From positions 1 through 64,000 of IMG/VR virus record IMGVR_UViG_3300027668_000010: 64,000 nt of DNA. One strand, written 5' to 3'. This stretch comes from a virus. Shown piece by piece: positions 16,290 to 25,525 of this stretch (positions within the stretch are counted from its first letter, which is position 1; each line of letters begins with the position of its first letter). The notes beneath the pieces are model-generated. The model was given only the letters and a program-made list of their open reading frames with translations, had not been told where the DNA came from and ran no database searches. The position numbers and the translations under genes are program-made.

Positions 16290-16971
16290 ATCAATAGTAA
16301 CAGATGGATTAGTATTCTCTGTAGATGCTGCAAATAAAAAATCATATCCTGGTAGTGGAACTGCAGTTAAAGATTTATCAGGAAATAGTGATAGTACACT
16401 AACTAATGGAACTACACATGATACTACATTTATTGGAGCTTTTGATTTTGATGGTTCTAATGATAAGATAGTTACTCCAGTAACTGCTACCAATTGGGCA
16501 GATGTTGCATTTACAATTCAATTATGGACTTCAGACTGTACACAAAATGATAGTTGTTTTGTAATGGGGGGAGATGGCGGCACAAATAATTTTGGACTTG
16601 TAGGGTTTTATTGGTCAAGTAGTAATCTAATATTTAGTTATTGGAGAACGGGGGGAGGTACTAGCAAAGGATTCCGTATGCAAGTGCCCCACGATAGAAC
16701 GGCACCTAATAATCTATGTCTGACATTTACTGGAGTTGGTGGAACTAATACCACTACAATAGTAAATAACTGTACTCTTTATTTTAATGGTATTAGTCAA
16801 ACTGTTATACATGGTGGTGGAGGTACTCCGAGCACGTCTGGAATACTAGAGTTAGGTGGAGGTAATTACCCATTAAATGGTAAAATACATAACACATTGT
16901 ATTATGATAGAGTATTAACATCCCAAGAAGTCCTTCAAAATTATAACGCAACAAAAAATAGGTTTATATAA
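16276..16971 (+). CDS. LamG-like virion protein 5
   Basis: A 231-residue paralogue beginning MKLGKSIVTDGLVFSVDAAN, with AFDFDGSNDKIVTP, FTIQLWTSD, a Gly-rich TGVGGTNTTTIVNNCTLYFNG segment and YYDRVLTSQEVLQNYNATKN at the end. Its start lies inside the vestigial copy at 16236-16289 and has no Shine-Dalgarno of its own, so translation probably depends on re-initiation. Its stop overlaps the next ATG by one base. Confidence 0.8.
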   Translation: MKLGKSIVTDGLVFSVDAANKKSYPGSGTAVKDLSGNSDSTLTNGTTHDTTFIGAFDFDGSNDKIVTPVTATNWADVAFTIQLWTSDCTQNDSCFVMGGDGGTNNFGLVGFYWSSSNLIFSYWRTGGGTSKGFRMQVPHDRTAPNNLCLTFTGVGGTNTTTIVNNCTLYFNGISQTVIHGGGGTPSTSGILELGGGNYPLNGKIHNTLYYDRVLTSQEVLQNYNATKNRFI

Positions 16972-18338
16972 TGGGGATACAACTAAATAACAATTCATTC
17001 ATATCAGTATGGAAAACAGATAATACTGGGACAAGTAATAATGACCAAATTACACTACCATTACTTAATAATTCAACTAATAATTTTATTGCAAATTGGG
17101 GGGATGGTACATCCGATACAATAACCGCATATAATGCAGCGGAAATAACACATACATACGCATCAGCTGGAACGTATACTGTTACATTGAATGGGACAAT
17201 TGGTGCATTTCATTTCAACAATGGTGGGGATAAGCTAAAAATATTAGAAATTAAACAATGGGGAAGTTCCACATTAGGAGCAACAATCCGCGGATTTTGG
17301 GGAACTAGAAATTGTGACATAACAGCTATGGATAGGCCTACCATTACAGGTATTCAATTAGAACGAGCATTCGCTCAGTCGGGAACTGATGTTGTTGGTG
17401 GAAACCCATTTCGTAATATAGGCACTTGGGATATAAAAACAATCACTAATATTAACAATGCGTTTCAGGACAATGTAAGCTTTAACGAACCACTCAATGA
17501 TTGGTATATGGATAATAAAACTAGCCTTTATCTAACATTTGAGGGGTGTGAGCGATTCAACCAACCACTTAATAAGTGGAACACCTCTAATATTACTAAC
17601 ATTAGACAGACGTTTGAAAACAATTACAAATTTAACGGAAAAGTCGATGGATGGGATACATCAAACGTAATTTACGGATATAGAGCTTTTCTGACCGCAA
17701 GGGAATTCAACCAACCACTTACCAGCTGGAGATTGCCAATTTTTAGAGAGTTAAACCATTTCTTTGCGGGATGTCAGGTGTTCAATCAACCCGTTGCTCA
17801 ATTAGCAATATCAAGTAGTTGTACGAACATGCAGAGTTGCTTTCAAACCTGTCACAAATTTAACCAACCTATTGATAATTGGATTCCATCCAATGTAACT
17901 AATACATCCTTTATGTTTAATAACGCATTGGTGTTCAATCAACCACTTAATTCGTGGGATGTTGGTTCGGTTACGACTATGTTTCTTATGTTTGAAGGTG
18001 CCGTATCATTCAATCAACCACTTAATAATTGGGATACATCCAACGTAACAAATATGGGGCGGGTATTTAGGGACGCCACCGCATTCGACCAATCATTGGC
18101 GGATTGGGATGTGAGTAATGTAACTAGTATGGCTTTAATGTTTAGTGGTGCTGCATTATCAACTGAAAACTACGATGCGACACTCATAGGGTGGGCTAAT
18201 CAAGATGTTCAATCTAACGTATCTTTTCATGGCGGGAACTCCACATATACAGGTACACCAGGGAATGATGCATCGGCATCCCGAGCTCAATTAATTAATA
18301 GTTATAGTTGGACTATCATCGATGGTGGTTCTGCATAA
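16971..18338 (+). CDS. DUF285 repeat protein with PKD-like N-terminus
   Basis: A 455-residue protein. Residues about 1-75 look PKD-like (FIANWGDGTSD, then ITHTYASAGTYTVTLNG). From about residue 150 there are roughly ten 25-26-residue repeats of the form FNQPLNNWDTSNVTNMGRVF, the DUF285/Lipo_26 bacterial surface repeat. The C-terminal part (STENYDATLIGWANQ) is the usual cap of this family. Such proteins are typical of the surfaces of Bacteroidota, Mycoplasma and Listeria; here the gene lies at the end of the phage fibre operon without a signal peptide, so a virion adhesin is the likely role. Host-derived acquisition is plausible. Confidence 0.85.
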   Translation: MGIQLNNNSFISVWKTDNTGTSNNDQITLPLLNNSTNNFIANWGDGTSDTITAYNAAEITHTYASAGTYTVTLNGTIGAFHFNNGGDKLKILEIKQWGSSTLGATIRGFWGTRNCDITAMDRPTITGIQLERAFAQSGTDVVGGNPFRNIGTWDIKTITNINNAFQDNVSFNEPLNDWYMDNKTSLYLTFEGCERFNQPLNKWNTSNITNIRQTFENNYKFNGKVDGWDTSNVIYGYRAFLTAREFNQPLTSWRLPIFRELNHFFAGCQVFNQPVAQLAISSSCTNMQSCFQTCHKFNQPIDNWIPSNVTNTSFMFNNALVFNQPLNSWDVGSVTTMFLMFEGAVSFNQPLNNWDTSNVTNMGRVFRDATAFDQSLADWDVSNVTSMALMFSGAALSTENYDATLIGWANQDVQSNVSFHGGNSTYTGTPGNDASASRAQLINSYSWTIIDGGSA

Positions 18339-18352
18339 AAACGGAAATAAAT

Positions 18353-18580
18353 ATGGCAAATATAATAAGTAATCCAATCCAACCCATCTGGTATTTGGCA
18401 TATAACCAATCGGATGATATATGGCACTATGGTGAAGTTCAATCAAATCAAACTATGACAACCCATCAACCGATATTAGAACAATTCGAAACTGAGGAAT
18501 TATTAGAAGCTAGAGTAGATAGTTTTAAGGGTGATGGGTGGTATGCCACCGAAAATAGTATAACTGAATACCCAATATAA
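18353..18580 (+). CDS. Small hypothetical protein closing the fibre operon
   Basis: A 75-residue acidic protein starting at ATG 18353 after ACGGAAATAAAT; a longer in-frame start at 18308 lies inside the upstream gene and is unlikely. It contains IWYLAYNQSDDIWHYGEV and a C-terminal helix. The pattern recalls small tail-fibre accessory proteins, but I cannot name a family. Confidence 0.6.
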   Translation: MANIISNPIQPIWYLAYNQSDDIWHYGEVQSNQTMTTHQPILEQFETEELLEARVDSFKGDGWYATENSITEYPI

Positions 18581-18602
18581 AATTGGATTATAACAATCTA
18601 CC

Positions 18603-18611
18603 ATATTTATA
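18603..18611 (+). promoter_or_regulatory. Late-type promoter box ATATTTATA
   Basis: The site has the same 19-base context as the one at 12559-12577 and lies 20 bases upstream of the neck gene start. It is followed by a strong AGGAG. Confidence 0.55.
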
Positions 18612-18631
18612 ATAAACAATAGGAGATATTA

Positions 18632-19786
18632 ATGGCAGTACAAATTCCAATATGGCCAGGTTCATCATCATTCTTTCCAGATATGACACCGTTTGGACAT
18701 TATGATAATGATTATGAGTTTCAGCAAGATGCAGATAAAGTATCATCTTGGTGTGCCAAACGATTGGGTTATCCAATTGTTGATATTGAATTACAAGACA
18801 TTAACTTCTATACTTGCTTTGAAGAAGCAGTTACAGAATATTCAACACAAGTCAATCAATTTAACATTAGAGAGAATCTTTTAAATTTAAAAGGCTCTCC
18901 GACTGGTTCTAACATTTCACAAACTCAACTTGATGGAAATATGGGCGGGTTAGTATCACTTGCAAAGGATTATGGTTCGGAAGTAGGTAGTGGTGGTAGA
19001 TTAACATATTATACAGGCTCATTCAGTACTGTGGCAGGTCAGCAAGTTTATGATTTAACTACATCATCAGTTGCTTCATTAGAAAGTGGTACTGCTGGAG
19101 TTGATAAATTTGAAATTAAGAAGATGTTACACGATGCACCACCTGCTATGGTAAGATACTTTGACCCATTAGCCGGTGCAGGTGTTGGTTCTGATAATCT
19201 AATGGATGCATTTGGATGGGGTAACTATTCTCCAGGCGTTTCATTTATGATGCAACCACTTTATAGCGATTTACTTAAAGTTCAAGCAATTGAGTTCAAT
19301 GATATGATTCGTAGGTCACAATATGGATTCGATATTCAAAATAATAGAATTAGAATATTCCCAATCCCAACAGTAGCATACAAAATACACTTTCATTACA
19401 TTTTAGAGGATGAACGAAGTAATGGTATTATTTCTAATTCAGTAGTATCTGATTATTCAAATGTACCTTATGATAGGATTACTTATACAAAAGTTAATCA
19501 TGTAGGAAAGCGTTGGATTCATAAATACTCATTAGCATTAGCAAAAGAAATGTTAGGTGCAGTAAGAGCTAAGTTTAGTTCAGTACCAATTCCTAACTCA
19601 GAAATAACATTAGATGGGGCTGATTTAAGAGGTGAAGCATCAGCAGAAAAAGAAATATTAATTTCAGAATTAAGAGAAAACTTAGAAGCAACTTCTCGTA
19701 AATCATTATTAGAAGCCCAAAAGGATGAATCTGAATTTATGGAATCAACTCTAAGTCGAATCCCTAGAGCTGTTTACATAGGATAA
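18632..19786 (+). CDS. 13: Neck protein, gp13-like
   Basis: A 384-residue protein. The N-terminal third contains YDNDYEFQQDADKVSSWCAK, LGYPIVDIELQDINFYTCFE and EAVTEYSTQVNQF, a pattern I associate with T4-like neck/connector proteins of marine phages. It is the first gene of a gp13-gp14-gp15 order matching T4. It should join the head vertex to the tail. It is longer than T4 gp13 (309 residues). ATG 18632 has AGGAG. The call depends partly on the better-supported gp15 downstream. Confidence 0.6.
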   Translation: MAVQIPIWPGSSSFFPDMTPFGHYDNDYEFQQDADKVSSWCAKRLGYPIVDIELQDINFYTCFEEAVTEYSTQVNQFNIRENLLNLKGSPTGSNISQTQLDGNMGGLVSLAKDYGSEVGSGGRLTYYTGSFSTVAGQQVYDLTTSSVASLESGTAGVDKFEIKKMLHDAPPAMVRYFDPLAGAGVGSDNLMDAFGWGNYSPGVSFMMQPLYSDLLKVQAIEFNDMIRRSQYGFDIQNNRIRIFPIPTVAYKIHFHYILEDERSNGIISNSVVSDYSNVPYDRITYTKVNHVGKRWIHKYSLALAKEMLGAVRAKFSSVPIPNSEITLDGADLRGEASAEKEILISELRENLEATSRKSLLEAQKDESEFMESTLSRIPRAVYIG

Positions 19787-19790
19787 TAAT

Positions 19791-20318
19791 ATGGCACTAT
19801 TTGGTGGAAGCAGAGATGCTAGTTTATTTAGAAAGGTTAATAAGGAACTTATCAATGATATTATTGATACAGAGGTTTATTATTATAAATTAGTAATCGA
19901 TGAGACTAGTGTAAATGTATATGGTGAAGGTAAGGTTAAATCTTATTACAGTCCTGTAAAACTACCATGTATAATAGATAGAGCAGATAGAACTCAAATA
20001 TTCGATGAATTTGGTACTGATTACACTAGAATAGTAAGTTTTTTCTTTTTAAGAGATACATTAGTTGATAGTAATTTATATCCCCAAATAGGTGATGTAA
20101 TTGAGTGGGATTCAGAACAGCATGTTGTGGATAGTACAACCGAAAATCAATACTTTGCAGGAAAGAATCCTGAAACTTGGGATGGTGGTGATACACAAGG
20201 TTATAACCTATCAATAAAGCTTGAAACTCATGTAGCTAAAAAATCTCAATTAAATTTGAGAGATGATTATAGAGTTGGTATAAACAGAGATAACAATGAT
20301 TTACCAATAGGAATATAA
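19791..20318 (+). CDS. 14: Neck protein, gp14-like
   Basis: A 175-residue protein between the gp13-like and gp15-like genes, shorter than T4 gp14 (256 residues). LYPQIGDVIEWDSEQHVVDS and NQYFAGKNPETWD resemble the T4 gp14 segment in which a GDLIYF strand precedes a QLGQN-type turn. It is expected in the neck complex that seals the filled head for tail attachment. It starts four bases after the upstream stop codon. The similarity is modest and supported by gene order. Confidence 0.6.
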   Translation: MALFGGSRDASLFRKVNKELINDIIDTEVYYYKLVIDETSVNVYGEGKVKSYYSPVKLPCIIDRADRTQIFDEFGTDYTRIVSFFFLRDTLVDSNLYPQIGDVIEWDSEQHVVDSTTENQYFAGKNPETWDGGDTQGYNLSIKLETHVAKKSQLNLRDDYRVGINRDNNDLPIGI

Positions 20319-20319
20319 T

Positions 20320-21123
20320 ATGGCATACAAATACAGAAACGATAGAGATGAGAAGGTAGATTTGAAAAGAACACAAAGTTCATTTTCAGATGACCCCATA
20401 TTGAATAAAGCCAAACAAGTATCTCGAAGAACTGATGATGTTAAGATGCCATCCGTTGGTATCTATGATATTGATTTAGCTTTTAAAGATTTCTTAGAGA
20501 TTAACGTAAAACCTACTATTAAAGAGAACGGAAAGTTTATTCCTGTTCCTGTAATGTATTCAACTCCTGAAAATTGGGCATCTGCACAACGTGATGGGTT
20601 TATGAAAGATAGTAGTGGTAAGATTATAGCACCATTAATTACATTCAAACGAAATTCATTGGAAGTTAATACTGAATATGCTAAATTAAAAGTTTTAACT
20701 GATGATGATACTTCAAGAACGTTTACTAAGAAATATACGCAAGAAAACAAATACGATTCATTCTCTGAATTAATAGGACAATCGCCTGTACAAGAAAACT
20801 ACATTATAGATACACCTGATTATGTGAATATATCATATGATGTTATTGTATGGTGTGATTATATGGAAGATTTGAATAAAGTAGTTGAACAAATAATCTA
20901 TTTCAATGGTGGTTCATTCGGCCAACGATATAAATTCCAAATCAAAGGTGATTCTTACTCATTTGAAACTACCAATGGTGTTGGTGAAGAGAGAGTTGTA
21001 CGAAGTAACGTAACACTTACAGCTAAAGCATATTTAATTCCAGAACACAAAGGAAATACTGTAAATGCTCAAAAAGCATTCGGAGTTTCAAAAATTGTTT
21101 GGAATACTAAACTTTCTAAATAA
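20320..21123 (+). CDS. 15: Tail completion / sheath terminator, gp15-like
   Basis: A 267-residue protein close in length to T4 gp15 (272). Two blocks align well with T4 gp15: KFIPVPVMYSTPENW (T4 has FIRVPITYASKEHF) and ISYDVIVWCDYMEDLNKVVE followed by QIIYF (T4 has YELSIFTRYEDDMFQIVEQI). It caps the tail tube and sheath and binds the neck. It starts one base after the upstream stop codon, so it is coupled to gp14. Confidence 0.78.
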   Translation: MAYKYRNDRDEKVDLKRTQSSFSDDPILNKAKQVSRRTDDVKMPSVGIYDIDLAFKDFLEINVKPTIKENGKFIPVPVMYSTPENWASAQRDGFMKDSSGKIIAPLITFKRNSLEVNTEYAKLKVLTDDDTSRTFTKKYTQENKYDSFSELIGQSPVQENYIIDTPDYVNISYDVIVWCDYMEDLNKVVEQIIYFNGGSFGQRYKFQIKGDSYSFETTNGVGEERVVRSNVTLTAKAYLIPEHKGNTVNAQKAFGVSKIVWNTKLSK

Positions 21124-21129
21124 ATAATC

Positions 21130-21138
21130 ATATTTATA
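21130..21138 (+). promoter_or_regulatory. Late-type promoter box ATATTTATA
   Basis: CATATTTATATACGATAG lies 32 bases upstream of the coiled-coil gene at 21171. Confidence 0.5.
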
Positions 21139-21170
21139 TACGATAGTAATAAATTAAAATACAAAATGTT

Positions 21171-21470
21171 ATGGCAGAAATAAAACAAGTTACAGAAAAG
21201 CAAGTAATTAAGTTTCAAGAAGAAGAAATAAAGAAAATACACAAATTTAGAGATGATTATTCAGATATTACCGCTAAATTAGGTGAATTAGAGATTGAAT
21301 TGTTAGTTTTAGCTAACCAAAACAATCAGTTGATGACTTATAAAGAAGAACTTCAACAATCATATATAAAAATAAGAGAAAGTGAAATGACACTAGCAGC
21401 AGACTTAAAAGAAAAGTATGGTGATGGTGAATTTGATATAAATACAGGTATTTTTACACCGAAACAATAA
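21171..21470 (+). CDS. Coiled-coil hypothetical protein before the sheath gene
   Basis: A 99-residue protein that is almost entirely a predicted coiled coil (residues 5-80, heptads through KFQEEEIKKIHKF and LGELEIELLVLANQNNQL), ending DINTGIFTPKQ. Small coiled-coil proteins of this type accompany tail genes in many T4-like marine phages. The role is unknown; a chaperone or virion accessory protein is possible. Confidence 0.68.
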   Translation: MAEIKQVTEKQVIKFQEEEIKKIHKFRDDYSDITAKLGELEIELLVLANQNNQLMTYKEELQQSYIKIRESEMTLAADLKEKYGDGEFDINTGIFTPKQ

Positions 21471-21495
21471 CTATCACCGTTTCCAATTTTTAGAA

Positions 21496-21504
21496 GTATT
21501 TATT
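21496..21504 (+). promoter_or_regulatory. Late-type promoter box GTATTTATT
   Basis: GTATTTATTAGTATATAAAC lies 36 bases upstream of the sheath start. It is a weaker match at the first and last positions. Confidence 0.45.
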
Positions 21505-21540
21505 AGTATATAAACAATAAGAAATTAATAGGAGAATAAA

Positions 21541-23928
21541 ATGGCAGAAAGAATAGTAAGTCCTGGAGTATTTACCAGAGAAAAGGACTTGTCGTTTCTA
21601 CCCCAAGGAATTGGTGAAATTGGTGCAGCATTAATAGGGTCAACTGTAAAAGGACCTGCGTTTGTACCAACGACCGTACAATCGTATCAAGAGTTTCAAC
21701 AAGTATTCGGAGGATTGACAGAAGATTCATACCTACCTTATACTGCACAAGCTTATTTAGAAGATGCAGGTACAGCAACAATCGTTAGGGTATTGGGACA
21801 AGATGGGTATACTTTAGAAAACCCAATAGCATTACAAATTTCATCATCAGCGCTTGGTATTAAAACTGTAGCAGTATTACACCCAACAACGGCTGTAACA
21901 TCTGATGTTGATGTATTTAGTGGACCACTACCTGTATCTGAAAACACAGGTTCGGAGTTTTTATTAACAATTACAGGTTCAACTGTAACAGGAAAGGTAT
22001 TTTCCTCTTCATTAAATCCAACAAACGATAACTACATAACTAAAGCATTAGGATTCTCCCCAAGAGGTTCTGAAAACGCATATCTTTTATCAAACTTTAA
22101 AATATTTCAATCAGAATCAATCGCAACAGGCGAAACTGTAGCAGTAACTGCAGTAACCAGTTCTGATATTGATTATACTAAAGCATACACAGAAGCTGCA
22201 ACACCATTTATTACATCTCAAAAAGTTGGTGGAAACACTACTAATTTGTTTAAGTTCCATACATTATCACATGGTACTGCTACAAACTATGAGTTTAAAA
22301 TTGGTATTCAAGATATTAAAATAGCAGGTTCAGTACCTGGCTCTGAATATGGTTCATTTACAGTAGTTGTACGAAGAGTTGACCAGGACAAAATTGTTGG
22401 TTCACCATTCGTAGGAGTAGTTGATTCGGATATCAGACCAAATTTAGTTGAAACGTTTCAAGGATGTAACTTAAACCCTGATTCTCCAAACTATATAGCT
22501 AGAGTAATTGGTGACAAATATATTACAGTTGATGCAAATGGTAAATTATCAACAAATGGTGATTATAACAACCTATCAGCAAATATTAGAGTTGAAGTAG
22601 CTACCGCAGTTGGTAATGGTGCAGTTGATGTATCATTAGTACCATTCGGATTCGCAGCATTGCAAAATCCTTACGGAACAGCATTTACATTACCAAATCC
22701 AGCATTTGTAGCAAATCAACAAATCAATAGTTCATATAACGCTAAAAAGTTTTTTGGATTTAATTTTGATTTATCTAAAACGGATAACGTAAATTATTTA
22801 TCAGTATTTCCTGATTCCGCAACAGCAACAGCTGGAACGGCATTTTACTTAGGTGATTATAACCAAGAAAGTGGAGCTAATTTCCCATCATCTGCAGCTG
22901 CAAATAGTGGTTCTATTTCATTATCAGATGTAACTACATCAGTTAACTCTCGTAAATTTATAGTACCATTTCAAGGTGGTTTTGATGGATTCAAACCAAA
23001 TAGAATTGTAAGTACTACTGGTGATATTACTGCTGGAAATACGCAAGGATATGATTGTTCATCAAATACAGCGACTGGAACGGTAGCATTTAGAAAAGCT
23101 ATTAACTCAGTATCTAATCCTGATGAATTTGATATTAATATGTTAGTATTGCCAGGGTTAATCCACAGATTACATTCATCTGTTACTACATTCGCTAAAG
23201 ATATGTGTGAAGACAGACAGGATGCATTCTTTATAATGGATGCTGGAGCATACGCTGATTCAATATCAACAATTGTAAACACAGTTCAACCATTTGATTC
23301 AAATTATGTAGCATCTTATCACCCATGGGTTAAGATACTAAATTCAGATAAAAACAAACCTGTATGGGTTCCACCATCTGTAGTTCTACCGGGTGTTATT
23401 GCATTTAACGATTCAGTAGCAGCCGAATGGTTCGCACCAGCTGGTTTAAATCGTGGTGGATTAACTAACGTTATTGAAGCTAAGAGTAGATTGACTAGAG
23501 TTGAGAGAGATGCACTTTACGAAGGTAGAGTAAATCCTATCGCAACGTTCCCTGGTCAAGGAGTTACTGTATTTGGACAAAAAACCTTACAAGCTAAACC
23601 ATCCGCATTGGATAGAATTAATGTAAGAAGATTATTAATCGCAGTTAAGAAGTTTATCGCATCTTCAACTCGTTACTTAGTATTTGAAAATAATACAGCA
23701 GCGACACGAAATCGTTTCTTATCAATCGTAAATCCTTATTTGGAATCAATCCAACAAAGACAAGGTTTATTCGCATTTAGAGTAGTTATGGATGATACCA
23801 ACAACACTCCTGATGTAATTGATAGAAACATTATGGTAGGTGAGATTTTCTTACAACCTGCAAAAACAGCAGAATTCATTGTACTTGATTTCAACGTACT
23901 ACCGACTGGCGCTGCATTCCCATCTTAA
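21541..23928 (+). CDS. 18: Contractile tail sheath protein, gp18-like
   Basis: A 795-residue sheath protein, longer than T4 gp18 (659). The N-terminus MAERIVSPGVFTREKDLS, then GAALIGSTVKGPAFVPT and SYQEFQQVFGG, is the standard sheath opening. The C-terminal domain contains VNVRRLLIAVKKFIASSTRY-type text (the stretch begins at about residue 695), VFENNTAATRNRF and GEIFLQPAKTAEFIVLDFN, typical of the conserved inner domain. Extra length lies in surface insertions (about residues 90-480). It has a strong AGGAG and its own promoter and terminator. Confidence 0.96.
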   Translation: MAERIVSPGVFTREKDLSFLPQGIGEIGAALIGSTVKGPAFVPTTVQSYQEFQQVFGGLTEDSYLPYTAQAYLEDAGTATIVRVLGQDGYTLENPIALQISSSALGIKTVAVLHPTTAVTSDVDVFSGPLPVSENTGSEFLLTITGSTVTGKVFSSSLNPTNDNYITKALGFSPRGSENAYLLSNFKIFQSESIATGETVAVTAVTSSDIDYTKAYTEAATPFITSQKVGGNTTNLFKFHTLSHGTATNYEFKIGIQDIKIAGSVPGSEYGSFTVVVRRVDQDKIVGSPFVGVVDSDIRPNLVETFQGCNLNPDSPNYIARVIGDKYITVDANGKLSTNGDYNNLSANIRVEVATAVGNGAVDVSLVPFGFAALQNPYGTAFTLPNPAFVANQQINSSYNAKKFFGFNFDLSKTDNVNYLSVFPDSATATAGTAFYLGDYNQESGANFPSSAAANSGSISLSDVTTSVNSRKFIVPFQGGFDGFKPNRIVSTTGDITAGNTQGYDCSSNTATGTVAFRKAINSVSNPDEFDINMLVLPGLIHRLHSSVTTFAKDMCEDRQDAFFIMDAGAYADSISTIVNTVQPFDSNYVASYHPWVKILNSDKNKPVWVPPSVVLPGVIAFNDSVAAEWFAPAGLNRGGLTNVIEAKSRLTRVERDALYEGRVNPIATFPGQGVTVFGQKTLQAKPSALDRINVRRLLIAVKKFIASSTRYLVFENNTAATRNRFLSIVNPYLESIQQRQGLFAFRVVMDDTNNTPDVIDRNIMVGEIFLQPAKTAEFIVLDFNVLPTGAAFPS

Positions 23929-23937
23929 ATTAAAGAT

Positions 23938-23971
23938 TAGTTCCCCATTTCGGTGGGGAACTTCATCTTTT
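23938..23971 (+). terminator. Intrinsic terminator after the sheath gene
   Basis: Stem AGTTCCCCA/TGGGGAACT with loop TTTCGG is followed by TCATCTTTTTT. It lies 10 bases after the sheath stop codon. Confidence 0.85.
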
Positions 23972-23983
23972 TTAAAAAGTTGG

Positions 23984-23992
23984 ATATTTATA
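23984..23992 (+). promoter_or_regulatory. Late-type promoter box ATATTTATA
   Basis: GGATATTTATAGTAAAG lies 37 bases upstream of the tube gene and just after the sheath terminator. Confidence 0.55.
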
Positions 23993-24029
23993 GTAAAGAA
24001 ATAAAGTTGAATAACAACGGAGAAATTAA

Positions 24030-24518
24030 ATGGCACAATTATTAGACCCAACAGAAGTAATGTTTACATCGTTCGAACCAAAAATGTCGAATCGATTTAT
24101 TATGTATATAGAGGGAATCCCAGCATACTTAGTAAAAGCAGCAGGTAGACCAGAAATAACAAACGGTAAAGTCACTATCGACCACATTAACGTTAAAAGA
24201 TATGTAAAAGGTAGAAGTGAGTGGAGTGATTTAACAATTACACTATATGACCCAGTAGTTCCTTCAGCAGCACAAGCAGCTATGGAATGGGTAAGATTAC
24301 ACCATGAATCTGTAACAGGACGAGATGGATACTCTGATTTCTACAAAAAAGATATCACATTTAACAGTTTGGGTCCTGTTGGTGATAAAGTAGAAGAGTG
24401 GAAACTAAAAGGTGCATTTATTCAATCAGCAAAATTCTCAGATATGGATTATACTGGAGAAGATATCGCAACTGTAGATTTAACACTTACATTTGATTAC
24501 GCAATACTAAATTTCTAA
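24030..24518 (+). CDS. 19: Tail tube protein, gp19-like
   Basis: A 162-residue tube protein, essentially the length of T4 gp19 (163). It contains MFTSFEPKMSNRFIMYIEGI, the VKAAGRPEI segment, WSDLTITLYDPVVPSAAQA and VDLTLTFDYAILNF, the hallmark strands of the T4-like tube. It forms hexameric rings inside the sheath. CGGAG precedes ATG 24030. It is bracketed by terminators, as expected for a highly expressed single gene. Confidence 0.95.
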   Translation: MAQLLDPTEVMFTSFEPKMSNRFIMYIEGIPAYLVKAAGRPEITNGKVTIDHINVKRYVKGRSEWSDLTITLYDPVVPSAAQAAMEWVRLHHESVTGRDGYSDFYKKDITFNSLGPVGDKVEEWKLKGAFIQSAKFSDMDYTGEDIATVDLTLTFDYAILNF

Positions 24519-24550
24519 TTCAGAATTACCGAATTATTAATAAAATTTAT

Positions 24551-24579
24551 AACCCTACCAGAGATGGTGGGGTTTTTTG
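24551..24579 (+). terminator. Intrinsic terminator after the tube gene
   Basis: A perfect 10-bp stem AACCCTACCA/TGGTGGGGTT (one G-T pair) with GAGA tetraloop is followed by TTTTGTTT. Confidence 0.88.
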
Positions 24580-24598
24580 TTTATAAAGTATTTTTTTC

Positions 24599-24607
24599 AT
24601 ATTTATA
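24599..24607 (+). promoter_or_regulatory. Late-type promoter box ATATTTATA
   Basis: TCATATTTATATACGAAC lies 33 bases upstream of the gp26-like gene, close in sequence to the site at 21130. Confidence 0.55.
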
Positions 24608-24640
24608 TACGAACAAAGTTATAAAAACGGAGATTACTAT

Positions 24641-25525
24641 ATGAGTGAAAAACTACAAGATGATTATTCATCAAAGCCCATGTCTAATTCAGATATGGTG
24701 GAACTCGCAAAGCAACAACATGCACAAACGCAAGTTTCAGATTACAAATTCCCAACAGAAATAATTGAATTACCTTCAAATGGGTTGGTTTATCCAAAAG
24801 ATAATCCATTATCATCAGGAAAGATAGAATTAAAATATATGACTGCCAGAGAGGAAGATATCCTTACAACACAGTCATACATTAAAGATGGTAGTGTATT
24901 GGATAGATTATTTCAAGCACTAATTATATCGAATGGTGATGGATTGCCAATCAAATACGTTGATTTAGTAACAGGCGATAAAAACGCAATTATGATAGCA
25001 TCGCGTGTTTTAGGTTATGGTAAAGATTACGAAGTTGAAATCGATGACCCTACCACATCAAACATAACTCAGAAAGATATAATTGATTTAACTCAATTTG
25101 AAAACAAAGGGTATGATGGTTCAGGCCAAACTGAATTAAACAAAAACGAATACGAATTTGAATTACCCCGCTCTAAGAGAATGGTAACATTTCAAGCACT
25201 AACTGAAAGTAAAGAACGTAAGATTAAACATCAGTTAGAAGAAAGTAAAAAAGCACGTAAGAAATTAAAAGATGAAACCTCTAAAGATTTAACAACTCGA
25301 TTAAAAAATATGATTTTATCAGTTGATGGTGAATACGACCAAAAGATAATCACTAATTTTGTGGATAATGAGTTATTCGCAGTAGATTCAAAGGCTTTAA
25401 GAACGCATATAAGTGAAGTTACACCTGATATAGATTTAACATGGGAATTTGTATCAGATGAGACTGGTGAAAGGAGGAATATGCTACTGCCTATGGAGGC
25501 CGGGTTTTTTTGGCCTAAGTCTTAA
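24641..25525 (+). CDS. 26: Baseplate hub / tail assembly protein, gp26-like
   Basis: A 294-residue protein of the T4 baseplate (gp26) type: IIELPSNGLVYPKDNPLSSG (about 41-60), then ELKYMTAREEDILTTQSYI (about 64-82) and a C-terminal PMEAGFFWP motif, longer than T4 gp26 (208). A highly charged helical segment lies at about 190-225. In T4, gp26 is needed for baseplate hub assembly. It has CGGAG and its own promoter. Its last 68 bases overlap the gp51-like frame, with a T7 slippery run four codons before its end, so it may also be made as a longer frameshifted product. Confidence 0.8.
   Translation: MSEKLQDDYSSKPMSNSDMVELAKQQHAQTQVSDYKFPTEIIELPSNGLVYPKDNPLSSGKIELKYMTAREEDILTTQSYIKDGSVLDRLFQALIISNGDGLPIKYVDLVTGDKNAIMIASRVLGYGKDYEVEIDDPTTSNITQKDIIDLTQFENKGYDGSGQTELNKNEYEFELPRSKRMVTFQALTESKERKIKHQLEESKKARKKLKDETSKDLTTRLKNMILSVDGEYDQKIITNFVDNELFAVDSKALRTHISEVTPDIDLTWEFVSDETGERRNMLLPMEAGFFWPKS

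Noticed and set aside
18308-18352. Upstream start for the small gene at 18353
   Set aside because: It lies inside the DUF285 protein gene, and the ATG at 18353 has a better-placed ACGGAA leader.
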